Positions 27,749 to 35,962 of a stretch of 64,000 bases of DNA are shown here, piece by piece (the first letter of the stretch is position 1; each line of letters starts with the position of its first letter). The stretch comes from Lysobacter sp. CFH 32150 (GTDB lineage: Bacteria > Pseudomonadota > Gammaproteobacteria > Xanthomonadales > Xanthomonadaceae), in assembly GCF_022758295.1 (NCBI RefSeq), contig NZ_JALDWJ010000003.1, forward strand, positions 356,793-420,792, given 5' to 3'. Made by a program: the position numbers and the translations under genes. The notes beneath the pieces are model-generated. The model was given only the letters and a program-made list of their open reading frames with translations, was not told the DNA's origin and made no database searches.

Positions 27749-28282
27749 ATGAGTCTGTCCGACCTGCGCAATGCGCTGCCCGACTATGCCAAGGACCTCA
27801 AGCTCAACCTCGATTCCGTGCTGAGCGATGCCGGTTCGCCCGGCCTCGATGGCAAGCAGGTCCGCGTCATTGCGGTGGCCTCGGCCATCGCATCGCGCTA
27901 CACGCCGTTGGTCGCGGCGATTGAAGCCTTCGCGGCCGAGCAGCTGTCGCCGGAAGAAATCGCCGGTGCCAAGGCGGCCGCCGCGATCATGGCGATGAAC
28001 AACATCTATTACCGAGCTACGCACCTGATCCACAACGACGAGTATGGCCAGCTGCGCGCCGGCCTGCGCATGAACGTCATGGCCAATCCAGGCATCGACA
28101 AGATCACCTTCGAACTGGCGTCGCTGGCGGTGTCCGCAATCAACGGCTGCGGCGCGTGCATGGATTCGCACGAACGCACCATCCGCCAGCACGAAGTCAG
28201 TGCCCAGGGCGTGCAGAGTGCGCTGAAGATCGGCGCGGTAGTGCACGCCGTGGCGGTGACGCTGGAGCAGTCGGCCGCCTGA
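27749..28282 (+). CDS. ahpD: Alkyl hydroperoxidase AhpD (AhpC reductant)
   Basis: 177 residues, carboxymuconolactone-decarboxylase-like fold. Active site CGACMDSHE gives C134, C137 and H141, the same spacing as in Mycobacterium AhpD (C130, C133, H137), which passes electrons from a lipoylated partner to AhpC. Follows ahpC by 117 bp with a hairpin between. Confidence 0.96.
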   Translation: MSLSDLRNALPDYAKDLKLNLDSVLSDAGSPGLDGKQVRVIAVASAIASRYTPLVAAIEAFAAEQLSPEEIAGAKAAAAIMAMNNIYYRATHLIHNDEYGQLRAGLRMNVMANPGIDKITFELASLAVSAINGCGACMDSHERTIRQHEVSAQGVQSALKIGAVVHAVAVTLEQSAA

Positions 28283-28376
28283 CTGCGACTCCCGCGCGAG
28301 TCACTAGGACTTTTGTCAGGGGCCGGGCAGGGATGCGGCCCCTTAAGCTTCGGCGATCACTCCCGGAGCCTCATCG

Positions 28377-31073
28377 ATGACCCTGCTGCGCCGTAGCCTG
28401 CTCGCAACCGCCCTCCTGACCGCTGCCGGCCTTGCGTCCGCGGCTGACGAAGTTCCTACCGGCCGCCTGCCACGCACCGTGGTGCCGTCGCTGGTCCAGC
28501 TCGAACTCAAGCTTGATCCCAAGCAGGAACGCTTCAGCGGCGTGACCCGCATCGAGGCGAAGGTTGCCGAGGCCACCGACGTCGTCTGGATGCATGGCCG
28601 CGACCTGAAGATCGCCAAGGCCGAAGCCGTGGCCGGCAAGAAGCGCATTGCGCTCACCGCCGAGCAGGTCCATGTCTCCGGCGTGCTCAAACTGACCGCT
28701 GCCGAGAAGATTCCCGCCGGCAACGTGGTTTTCGAACTCGCCTACGACGCGCCCTATGGCAAGCTCGATGGTGCCTATCGCGTCAAGCCGGACGGCCGCG
28801 ATTACGTCGCCACGCAGATGGAAGCGCTGGGTGCGCGCAACACCTTTCCTGGCTTCGACGAACCCAGCTTCAAGCAGCCGTGGGACATCACCCTGATCGT
28901 GCCGGAGGCCGATGTCGCGGTCGCCAACACGGCCGAGACCAAGACCGAGAAGCTCGCCGATGGCTGGAAGAAGGTCAGCTTCATGCGTACCGAAGCGCTG
29001 CCGAGCTACCTGATCGCGTTCGCGGTCGGTCCCTGGGACCTGCCGCAGGGCCCGGACATCGCACCGCGCGGTAGCCGCACCACGCCGATCAAGCTGCGTG
29101 GCGTCGCCGCCAACGGCATGGGCGGCAAGATGAAGTATTCGCTGGATAACACCCCGGCGATCGTGCATGCGCTCGAGGACTACTTCGGCATGCCGTATCC
29201 GTTCGATAAGCTCGACAACGTCGCGGTGCCGGACTTCGCCGCTGGCGCGATGGAAAACGCCGGCCTCATCACTTATCGCGACAACCTGATGTTCGCAGAC
29301 GAGAAATCATCGGTCGGCCAACGCCAGGGTTTCTGGGGCGTCAGTGCGCATGAACTCGCGCACCAGTGGTTCGGCGACCTGGTGACGATGGAATGGTGGG
29401 ACGACCTCTGGCTCAACGAAGCGTTCGCGACGTGGATGGGCAACAAGATCCACGGCCAGCTCGATCCCGAGGCGCATACCGACCGCGGCATCCTGCAGGG
29501 TGCGCTCGGCGCGATGGGCGCCGACAGCCTCGCCAGCGTGCGTCGCATCCACCAGCCGATCAACGACTTCACCGAAATCCAGTCGGCCTTCGACGGCATC
29601 ACCTACCAGAAGGGCGGCGCGGTGTTGGCGATGTTCGAGAGCTACGTCGGCGAGACCCAGTTCCGCGACGGCGTGCGCAACTACCTGAAGGCGCACGCTC
29701 GCGGAAACGCCACCAGCCTCGACCTGATCGAATCGGTCGCCGCGCAAAGCAGCGATGCGGCTGGCGTCAAGGCCGCGTTCGTGAGCTTCATCGACCAGCC
29801 GGGCGTGCCGCTGGTGAAGGTCGACATCGATTGCAGCGGTGCCAAGCCGGCGCTGGTGCTGCAGCAGCAGCGCTACCTCCCGCTCGGCTCCAGCGCCAGC
29901 GCCGACCAGACCTGGGGCATCCCGTTGCACGTGCGCTATGCCGACGGCGGTACGGTGCGCGAGGAGAAGGGCATCGTGACCGGCGCGCAGTCGCGCTTCG
30001 AGTTGAAGCAGGCGCAGGGTTGCCCGGCCTGGGTGATGCCGAACGCGCATGGCATCGGCTACTACCGTTTCGCGCTGGCGCCGAAGCTGCAGCAGTCGCT
30101 GGGCAACGCTTTCGCCCAGCTCGACGAGCGCGAACAGCGCGTCTACGCCGATTCGGTCACCGCTGCGTATGGCGCCGGCGAGCTCACGCCGTCGCAGATG
30201 CTGGCTGCGCTGCCGCAGTTCGCTTCGGCCAAGGTACGCCAGACCATCACCGCAGGCATGGGCAACATTGAATGGATGAAGACCCATCTGATCAGCGATG
30301 AAGGCAAGCGCACCGAGTTCGTCGCCAAGGCCGCTGAAATCTATCGTCCGCGCCTGGACCAGCTCGGCCTGTCGCTGAAGGATGGCGAGAGCGACGACGA
30401 CCGCCTGCTGCGCAACAGCCTGATCAACTTCTTCGCCTACACGGTGAAGGATCCGGCGGTGCGCGCCGTGTTCGCGAAGCAAGGCCGCACAGTGCTCGGT
30501 CTGGATGGTGACGGCAAACTCAACGCCGATGCCGTCGCGCGCGAACAGCGCGGTACCGCGCTAGCCGTCGCGGTGGAGGAGGGCGGCGTCGCCGCCTTCG
30601 ATGCGGCGGAGAAGCACTTCCGCACTGCACAGGATCCGGTGCTGCGTAGCCAGTTGCTGGCCGCGATCAGTAGCACCACCGACACCAAGCTGGCCGAGCG
30701 TGCCCGCGCCTTGGTGCTGGAACCCAACCTGCTGCGCCGCAATGAAATCGGGATCGTGGTCGGGGTTCAGATGGAAGACGAGAAGCTCCGCCCGACGATG
30801 CGGGCGTGGGTCGAGTCCAACTTCGACAAGCTCGCCGAGCGCGTCGCCCCGGGTGGCGCTGGGTTCGCCGGGGCTTACTCGGACGGCATGTGCAGCGACG
30901 CGGAAGCCGACACGCTCGAAGCCAAGTTCGCCGAGCGCCTGAAGACCATGGAAGGTGGCCCGATGATGCTCAAGCAGGTCCGCGAAGGCATCCACCTGTG
31001 CGCCGTGCAGAAGCAGGCGCGCCAGGGCCTGCCGCTGGAGTTCCCCAAGTCCAACCGCGTGACCAAGCAATAA
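28377..31073 (+). CDS. Periplasmic M1-family aminopeptidase
   Basis: 898 residues. Signal peptide 1-22 (ends LASAAD). Gluzincin active site: substrate motif GAMENAG, zinc motif HELAH at residues 325-329 and the third zinc ligand E348 in NEAFATW, with normal spacing. The C-terminal half is the ERAP1-like helical domain. Overall it resembles M1 aminopeptidases of the ERAP1/PepN-like type exported by xanthomonads, so peptide trimming in the periplasm is likely. A strong terminator follows. Distinct from cytoplasmic PepN because of the signal peptide. Confidence 0.93.
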   Translation: MTLLRRSLLATALLTAAGLASAADEVPTGRLPRTVVPSLVQLELKLDPKQERFSGVTRIEAKVAEATDVVWMHGRDLKIAKAEAVAGKKRIALTAEQVHVSGVLKLTAAEKIPAGNVVFELAYDAPYGKLDGAYRVKPDGRDYVATQMEALGARNTFPGFDEPSFKQPWDITLIVPEADVAVANTAETKTEKLADGWKKVSFMRTEALPSYLIAFAVGPWDLPQGPDIAPRGSRTTPIKLRGVAANGMGGKMKYSLDNTPAIVHALEDYFGMPYPFDKLDNVAVPDFAAGAMENAGLITYRDNLMFADEKSSVGQRQGFWGVSAHELAHQWFGDLVTMEWWDDLWLNEAFATWMGNKIHGQLDPEAHTDRGILQGALGAMGADSLASVRRIHQPINDFTEIQSAFDGITYQKGGAVLAMFESYVGETQFRDGVRNYLKAHARGNATSLDLIESVAAQSSDAAGVKAAFVSFIDQPGVPLVKVDIDCSGAKPALVLQQQRYLPLGSSASADQTWGIPLHVRYADGGTVREEKGIVTGAQSRFELKQAQGCPAWVMPNAHGIGYYRFALAPKLQQSLGNAFAQLDEREQRVYADSVTAAYGAGELTPSQMLAALPQFASAKVRQTITAGMGNIEWMKTHLISDEGKRTEFVAKAAEIYRPRLDQLGLSLKDGESDDDRLLRNSLINFFAYTVKDPAVRAVFAKQGRTVLGLDGDGKLNADAVAREQRGTALAVAVEEGGVAAFDAAEKHFRTAQDPVLRSQLLAAISSTTDTKLAERARALVLEPNLLRRNEIGIVVGVQMEDEKLRPTMRAWVESNFDKLAERVAPGGAGFAGAYSDGMCSDAEADTLEAKFAERLKTMEGGPMMLKQVREGIHLCAVQKQARQGLPLEFPKSNRVTKQ

Positions 31074-31092
31074 TTCGACCGCAATGGTGACT

Positions 31093-31129
31093 ACGACGCC
31101 GCCCTTTGTCGGGCGGCGTCGTTGTTTTT
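31093..31129 (+). terminator. Rho-independent terminator after the M1 aminopeptidase gene
   Basis: 12-bp perfect GC-rich stem (31093-31104 with 31111-31122), six-base loop, then TGTTTTT. Lies 20 bp after the stop codon and 23 bp before the prmC start, so it insulates the two genes. Confidence 0.88.
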
Positions 31130-31151
31130 GCGTCGTTGCTACGATGTCGCG

Positions 31152-31985
31152 ATGAACACGCACAATCCCGGGCGGATCGATGCATCCCTGCGCAGTGCCG
31201 GCGCCCGCGTCGACATCCGCGATGCCGAACTACTGCTCGCGCACGTGCTGGACAAGCCACGCAGCTGGCTGTTCGCGCATGGCGACGACGCGTTGTCGCC
31301 CGATGCGGCGGAACGATTCGACGCGCTCATAGCGCGCTGCGCCGCCGGTGAACCTGTCGCTTATCTGATTGGCCGACGCGGATTCTGGAAGTTCGACCTC
31401 GCCGTCGATGCCGCTACGCTGATCCCGCGTCCCGAAACCGAATTACTGGTCGAACTCGCGCTCGCGCGCCTGTCGAACGAGGCATCGCTGCGTGTCGCCG
31501 ACCTCGGGACGGGCAGCGGCGCGATCGCATTGGCGCTCGCGCACGAACGTCCGCGTGCGCAGGTGATCGCGACGGACGCGAGCTCGGGTGCGCTGGCGAT
31601 TGCACGCGCGAACGCGCAGGCACTCGGGCTCGCGAACATCGAGTTCCGTCACGGCGATTGGTTCATGCCGCTGGCCGGCGAGCGTTTCGATCTGATCGCC
31701 AGCAATCCTCCTTACATTGCCGACGACGATCCGCATCTGCAGGAGTTGCGCTTCGAGCCGGGCAGTGCGCTTGCGTCCGGTGCCGATGGCCTCGATGCGA
31801 TCCGCGTCATCGCGCGCGATGCGCCGGCGCATCTCGTGCCCGGCGGCTGGTTGTTGCTCGAACACGGCTGGGAACAAGGCGCCGCCGCGCGTGCATTGCT
31901 GTCTGCTGCGGGATTCATGCAGGTCAGCACCGAACGCGACCTCGAAGACCGCGATCGCGTCACCTTGGGCCGTATGGGCGGATAG
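31152..31985 (+). CDS. prmC: Release-factor glutamine N5-methyltransferase
   Basis: Methylates the Gln of the GGQ motif in RF1/RF2. 277 residues from ATG 31152. SAM site [14 protein letters not shown], the pre-motif [15 protein letters not shown], and the catalytic NPPY at residues 185-188 (ASNPPYI). The N-terminal helical domain ([24 protein letters not shown]) binds the release factor. Followed 41 bp later by the proline iminopeptidase gene. Confidence 0.96.
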   Translation: MNTHNPGRIDASLRSAGARVDIRDAELLLAHVLDKPRSWLFAHGDDALSPDAAERFDALIARCAAGEPVAYLIGRRGFWKFDLAVDAATLIPRPETELLVELALARLSNEASLRVADLGTGSGAIALALAHERPRAQVIATDASSGALAIARANAQALGLANIEFRHGDWFMPLAGERFDLIASNPPYIADDDPHLQELRFEPGSALASGADGLDAIRVIARDAPAHLVPGGWLLLEHGWEQGAAARALLSAAGFMQVSTERDLEDRDRVTLGRMGG

Positions 31986-32026
31986 CGGCATTAAACTAGT
32001 GCGCATCCCCACCGCGAGACCCCGCG

Positions 32027-32968
32027 ATGCGCACCCTCTACCCAGAGATACAGCCCTACGACACCGGCACGCTGCAGGTCGACGATCGCCACGCCCTGTA
32101 CTACGAACAGTGCGGCAATCCTGAAGGCAAGCCGGTGGTGATGCTGCACGGCGGGCCGGGCGGTGGGTGCAGCGACAAGATGCGGCGTTTCCATGATCCG
32201 GCGAAGTACCGGATCGTCCTGTTCGACCAGCGCGGCAGCGGACGTTCGACGCCGCATGCGGATCTCGTCGACAACACCACCTGGGACCTGGTCGCCGATA
32301 TCGAAAAGCTGCGCGCGAAGCTCGGCATCGACAAATGGCAGGTGTTTGGCGGTTCCTGGGGCTCCACGCTGGCACTGGCTTACGCCGAAACCCATCCGCA
32401 ATGCGTGACCGAACTGGTGTTGCGCGGCATCTTCATGCTGCGGCGCTGGGAACTGGAGTGGTTCTACCAGGAAGGCGCCTCGCGCCTGTTTCCGGATGCA
32501 TGGGAGCAGTACCTCAATGCGATCCCGCCGGTCGAGCGCCACGACCTGATTTCCGCCTACCACCGCCGCCTCACCAGCGATGACGAGGCCATCCGCCTTG
32601 CTGCCGCACGTGCGTGGAGCGTCTGGGAAGGCGCGACCAGCTTCCTGCATGTCGACGCCGACTTCGTCAGCGGCCACGAGGACGCGGCCTTCGCGCTCGC
32701 CTTCGCGCGCATCGAGAACCACTACTTCGTCAACGGCGGCTTCTTCGAAGTCGAGGATCAGCTGTTGCGCGACGCGCACAAGATCGCCGGGATCCCGGGC
32801 GTCATCGTGCACGGTCGCTATGACGTCGTCTGCCCGTTGCAGAACGCCTGGGACCTGCACAAGGCGTGGCCGAAGGGCGAACTGCACATCAGCCCGGCTT
32901 CCGGCCACTCGGCCTTCGAAGCCGAAAACATCGATTCACTGGTGGCCGCTACCGATCGCTTCGCCTAG
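32027..32968 (+). CDS. pip: Proline iminopeptidase
   Basis: Alpha/beta-hydrolase removing N-terminal proline from peptides. 313 residues. Oxyanion segment MLHGGPGGGCSDKM, the DQRGSGRS loop, nucleophile Ser in FGGSWGSTLAL, acid Asp in HGRYDVVCP and catalytic His in SGHSAFE. No signal peptide. Matches Xanthomonas Pip closely (MRTLYPEIQPYDTG). Confidence 0.96.
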   Translation: MRTLYPEIQPYDTGTLQVDDRHALYYEQCGNPEGKPVVMLHGGPGGGCSDKMRRFHDPAKYRIVLFDQRGSGRSTPHADLVDNTTWDLVADIEKLRAKLGIDKWQVFGGSWGSTLALAYAETHPQCVTELVLRGIFMLRRWELEWFYQEGASRLFPDAWEQYLNAIPPVERHDLISAYHRRLTSDDEAIRLAAARAWSVWEGATSFLHVDADFVSGHEDAAFALAFARIENHYFVNGGFFEVEDQLLRDAHKIAGIPGVIVHGRYDVVCPLQNAWDLHKAWPKGELHISPASGHSAFEAENIDSLVAATDRFA

Positions 32969-33035
32969 CGCGCGCCGCTTAACCAACCCTTCCAAACAAT
33001 CGTGCGAATGGCGCACGCCTAGAGGAAACAGCATC

Positions 33036-33266
33036 ATGTCGGATAACGAAGAATTGATCGTCAAGGACAGCAACGGCACCCAGCTTCACGACGGGGATTC
33101 CGTCACCACGATCAAGGACCTGAAGGTGAAGGGCACCTCGGTCACGCTGAAGCGCGGCACTCTGGTCAAGAACATCCGCTTGACCGACGATGCCGACCTG
33201 ATCGAATGCAACGTCGAAAAGGTCAAGGGACTGGTGCTGCGCACCGAGTTCCTCAAGAAGGCTTGA
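33036..33266 (+). CDS. yjdM: YjdM/PhnA-family small protein
   Basis: 76 residues that match the conserved C-terminal YjdM/PhnA domain: VKDSNGTQLHDGDSVTTIKDLKVKGTS, LKRGTLVKNIRL and IECNVEKVKGLVLRTEFLKK. The zinc-ribbon N-terminal half of the longer E. coli protein is absent. Despite the old phn name, the function is unknown. A clear gaggaaac ribosome site lies upstream. Its last 14 bases overlap the end of the convergent YjbR reading frame. Confidence 0.93.
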   Translation: MSDNEELIVKDSNGTQLHDGDSVTTIKDLKVKGTSVTLKRGTLVKNIRLTDDADLIECNVEKVKGLVLRTEFLKKA

Positions 33267-33714
33267 GGCGTCCTGTAGGGTGGGCTTTAGCCCACCGCTC
33301 TACGTTCTGGTGGGCTAAAGCCCACCCTACGGATTCCATGAATGAAGCAGGCTTGCGCATATCGAGCAGTTCGATCCGTCGACGCTTGCTCAATGAGTTC
33401 AGCGCTTTGTTGTAAGACCACTCCACCAGTTCAGCCAGATACGCGGCCGGGACGCTGCGGACATCGACGATCGTCACCCAGTGATACCGGGCGCGAAAGC
33501 GGGCGGGCTTGATGCCGGGAATGTCGGTGAGTTCGACGAAGCGATCCGGGCTGACGCGGATGCTGAAGCGCCACCGCTCCGGTTCGCTGGTCTTGAAGTA
33601 GGCGAAATTCCTGTCGCCGACCGAATAGACGAGGATGTTGCTTGGATGTCCGAGCAGGCGCGATGTCGCGCCTGGCAATTGCGCACAAAACTTCTTCAGT
33701 TGCGCAGTGTCCAC
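33253..33714 (-). CDS. MmcQ/YjbR-family DNA-binding-like protein with repeat-encoded tail
   Basis: 153 residues. Residues 1-125 are a complete MmcQ/YjbR domain (KKFCAQLPGATSRLLG, NFAYFKTSEPERWRFSIRVSPDRF, RARYHWVTI, ELVEWSYNKALNSL), a small fold related to DNA-binding CyaY-like proteins. The last about 28 residues (ESVGWALAHQNVERWAKAHPT and on) are encoded by the inverted repeat at 33275-33330 and are foreign to the family, so a stop codon was lost or never existed there. Ribosome site not obvious. Native function unknown. Confidence 0.85.
   Translation of the reverse strand: MDTAQLKKFCAQLPGATSRLLGHPSNILVYSVGDRNFAYFKTSEPERWRFSIRVSPDRFVELTDIPGIKPARFRARYHWVTIVDVRSVPAAYLAELVEWSYNKALNSLSKRRRIELLDMRKPASFMESVGWALAHQNVERWAKAHPTGRLKPS
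33275..33330. repeat. Palindromic REP-type element (GTAGGGTGGGCTTTAGCCCA family), copy 1
   Basis: Perfect 22-bp inverted repeat (33275-33296 with 33309-33330) around a 12-bp spacer, 56 bp in all. Each arm itself contains the palindrome GGGCTTTAGCCC. It lies between the convergent yjdM and YjbR genes and is read through by the latter. A second copy is at 39331-39395. Confidence 0.9.
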
Positions 33715-33723
33715 CTCGCCGCG

Positions 33724-34296
33724 CTACCTCGGTTCAGCGAGGGGAGAGCCATCCGGATTTCGCTCCAGCATCCACAGTCCCGCCCACAGCTTCGCGTCCA
33801 TCTCGTAGCCTTCGCGCATCTTCTGCGCCAGCCAGGCCGGTGCCTCACTGCGCGGGATCGCATGCACGGTGATGTCTTCGTCGCCATCGCCGCCGCCATC
33901 GCCTGTCTTGGTGAGATGGGTGGCGCGGACGAAGGCGATGCGCTCGCTGCTGCTGCCGGAAGAAGTGGGGCCGATCATCAGCACTTCGGCGTGCGCGGCG
34001 CGCCAGCCGGTTTCTTCTTCGAGTTCGCGGATCGCCGACAGTTCGATTGATTCTGTGGCATCGATATCGCCGACCAAGCCGGCCGGCATCTCGATGGTGT
34101 GCTTCTGCAACGGCACCCGGAACTGTTCGACGAACAGCACGCGGTCGTCCGGGGTCAGCGCGACGATGATCGCGGCAAGGCCGCCGGCGTGGGTGCGTTC
34201 GGCATACTCCCAGTGATCGCGCACCACCATGCGCAGATACTTGCCCTCGTAGACGGTGTGTGGGGGTGAAGTCTTGGCGTCGGTCATCGCGCCCAT
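33724..34296 (-). CDS. Nudix hydrolase, ADP-ribose pyrophosphatase type
   Basis: 190 residues from ATG 34296. The Nudix box GX5EX7REUXEEXGU is intact: GDIDATESIELSAIRELEEETGW. Upstream of it, HTIEMPAGLVG and the segment HAGGLAAIIVALTPDDRVLFVEQFRVP are typical of ADP-ribose/NDP-sugar hydrolases. A loop with GDGGGDGDEDIT follows the box. AGGA before ATG 34296 supports that start; a second ATG lies 9 bp downstream. Located 25 bp after the exonuclease gene, on the same strand. Confidence 0.92.
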   Translation of the reverse strand: MGAMTDAKTSPPHTVYEGKYLRMVVRDHWEYAERTHAGGLAAIIVALTPDDRVLFVEQFRVPLQKHTIEMPAGLVGDIDATESIELSAIRELEEETGWRAAHAEVLMIGPTSSGSSSERIAFVRATHLTKTGDGGGDGDEDITVHAIPRSEAPAWLAQKMREGYEMDAKLWAGLWMLERNPDGSPLAEPR

Positions 34297-34321
34297 CGAA
34301 GGTCCTGGAGTCATCCCGATC

Positions 34322-35266
34322 CTACGATGTTGCAGATGACGTCGCGACCGCCAGGCCTGCGCTTTCGTGCAAGCGCCGACGGGTGAGGGGGCCGAAACGC
34401 AGGGCTTCGCACAATGCGACCAAGCTGGCGCCGTCGGCGCCGCCGCGCGCGAAGGCCTCGACAGGCCCAGGATGGGTGCCATCCCTGGTGAGCGGAGCGT
34501 CGAGCGCGATGGTGGTCAATTGACGCCAGAGCAATGCCTGCTCGCGATGTGCGCGCAACTTGGTCGCGACCTGTGCTGCGCCGCGGAAACGTAGGAACTG
34601 GATTTCGTCTATGCGCAGCAACAGGGCATCGAGGCTGCCGAAATGCGCGAGCAAGATTGCCGCGGTCTTGGCGCCGATGCCGGGAACGCCGGGAATGTTG
34701 TCGACGGCATCGCCGGTGAGCGCGAGGTAATCGGCGATCTGATGGGCGTTGACACCGTAGCGCGCCTTGACGCCGCCGACGCCCCAACGCTGGCCCTTGG
34801 CGTAATCCCATTGTTCGTCGTGCGTGTCGAGCAGCTGCGACAGGTCCTTGTCGGCGGAGACGATCACGCCGCGGTGGCCTTGTTGGCGGGCAGCGTGCAG
34901 GGCGCTCCCGATCAGGTCATCGGCTTCGTAATCGCTATGGGCCAGGACTGCCAGCCCGAGTGCAATGCACAACGCCTTGCAATGCACGAACTGGCGCTTG
35001 AGTTCCTCCGGCGCCGGATCGCGATTGGCCTTGTAGGCCGGGTAAAGCGCGTTGCGGAAACAGGAATCGAGTGCCTCGTCGAAGGCAATGACGATGTGGC
35101 GCGGACGCTCGCGTTCCAGCAGTTCCACCAGGAAGCGGGCGAAGCCATGCACGGCGTTGGTCGGCCAGCCGTCGGCGTCGTGGAACTCGTTGGGCATCGA
35201 GTGCCAGGCGCGGAACACGTACATGCTCGCGTCGACGAGATAAAGCGTCGGCTTGGCGCCACTCAT
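34322..35266 (-). CDS. 5'-3' exonuclease / flap endonuclease (Pol I N-terminal type)
   Basis: 314 residues from ATG 35266. Family blocks: LYLVDASMYVFRAWH, VIAFDEALDSCFRNALYPAYKANRD, SDYEADDLIGS (metal-binding acidic cluster), IVSADKDLSQLL and DYLALTGDAVDNIPGVPGIGAKTAAILL (helix-hairpin-helix). A stand-alone relative of the exonuclease domain of DNA polymerase I, comparable to E. coli Xni. The ATG overlaps the stop of the nitroreductase gene as ATGA. Confidence 0.92.
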   Translation of the reverse strand: MSGAKPTLYLVDASMYVFRAWHSMPNEFHDADGWPTNAVHGFARFLVELLERERPRHIVIAFDEALDSCFRNALYPAYKANRDPAPEELKRQFVHCKALCIALGLAVLAHSDYEADDLIGSALHAARQQGHRGVIVSADKDLSQLLDTHDEQWDYAKGQRWGVGGVKARYGVNAHQIADYLALTGDAVDNIPGVPGIGAKTAAILLAHFGSLDALLLRIDEIQFLRFRGAAQVATKLRAHREQALLWRQLTTIALDAPLTRDGTHPGPVEAFARGGADGASLVALCEALRFGPLTRRRLHESAGLAVATSSATS

Positions 35267-35859
35267 GCCGGTGCCCAATCGGACAGCAGCTGGGTCGGGT
35301 CCGGGCGTTCGCGTTCGGGTACCTCGAGTTGCGGGGTGCCGATATGGATGAAGCCGACGATGCGTTCCTCGGTCGACAAGCCGAACCAGCGCATCACTTC
35401 CGCGTCATATGCCGGCCAACCGGTCAGCCACTGCGCACCGAAGCCGCACGCCTGCGCCGCCTGCAGCAGGGCGAAGCAGACACAACCTGCGCTGAGCAGG
35501 CGTTCCTGCTCGGGGATCTTTTCGTCGGGGCCCAATTTGGCGATCACCACCAAGACCAGCGGGGCGTTGGCGAAGCGTTGGCGATCCTTTTCGAGGATGG
35601 CGTCGCCGGCATTCGGATCGCGTTCGAGCGCGCGTGCGACCAGGCGTTCGCCTAGCGTGTGCCGCGCTGTACCGCTGATGCGCAGGAAGCGCCACGGCAC
35701 GCGCTTGCCATGATCGGGCACCCGTACCGCCGACTGCAGCATGCGCAACAGGGTGGAGTGGTCGGGGCCGGGGGCGGTCAATTGCTTGGCCGGAACGGAG
35801 CGGCGGGCATCGAGGGCAGCCAGCGATTCAGGCATCGGTGCGACGAAAGGTTGGGACAT
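35263..35859 (-). CDS. Nitroreductase-family protein
   Basis: 198 residues, FMN-binding nitroreductase fold (YdjA-like short type). Seen: LDARRSVPAKQL (FMN-binding Arg-Ser), SAVRVPDHGKRVPWRF, AGCVCFALLQAAQACGFGAQWLTG and IVGFIHIGTPQ. Cytoplasmic. Translationally coupled (ATGA) to the downstream exonuclease gene. Divergent from the DUF1631 gene. Confidence 0.92.
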   Translation of the reverse strand: MSQPFVAPMPESLAALDARRSVPAKQLTAPGPDHSTLLRMLQSAVRVPDHGKRVPWRFLRISGTARHTLGERLVARALERDPNAGDAILEKDRQRFANAPLVLVVIAKLGPDEKIPEQERLLSAGCVCFALLQAAQACGFGAQWLTGWPAYDAEVMRWFGLSTEERIVGFIHIGTPQLEVPERERPDPTQLLSDWAPA

Positions 35860-35962
35860 TGATCACAGATTGCGAAAGGGGCGTGGGAACTGACGCATCT
35901 TGCCACTATGCTCCGATACATGTCGCAATCGGTCGCATTGCGTCGCGCGCGAGGGGAATCAA

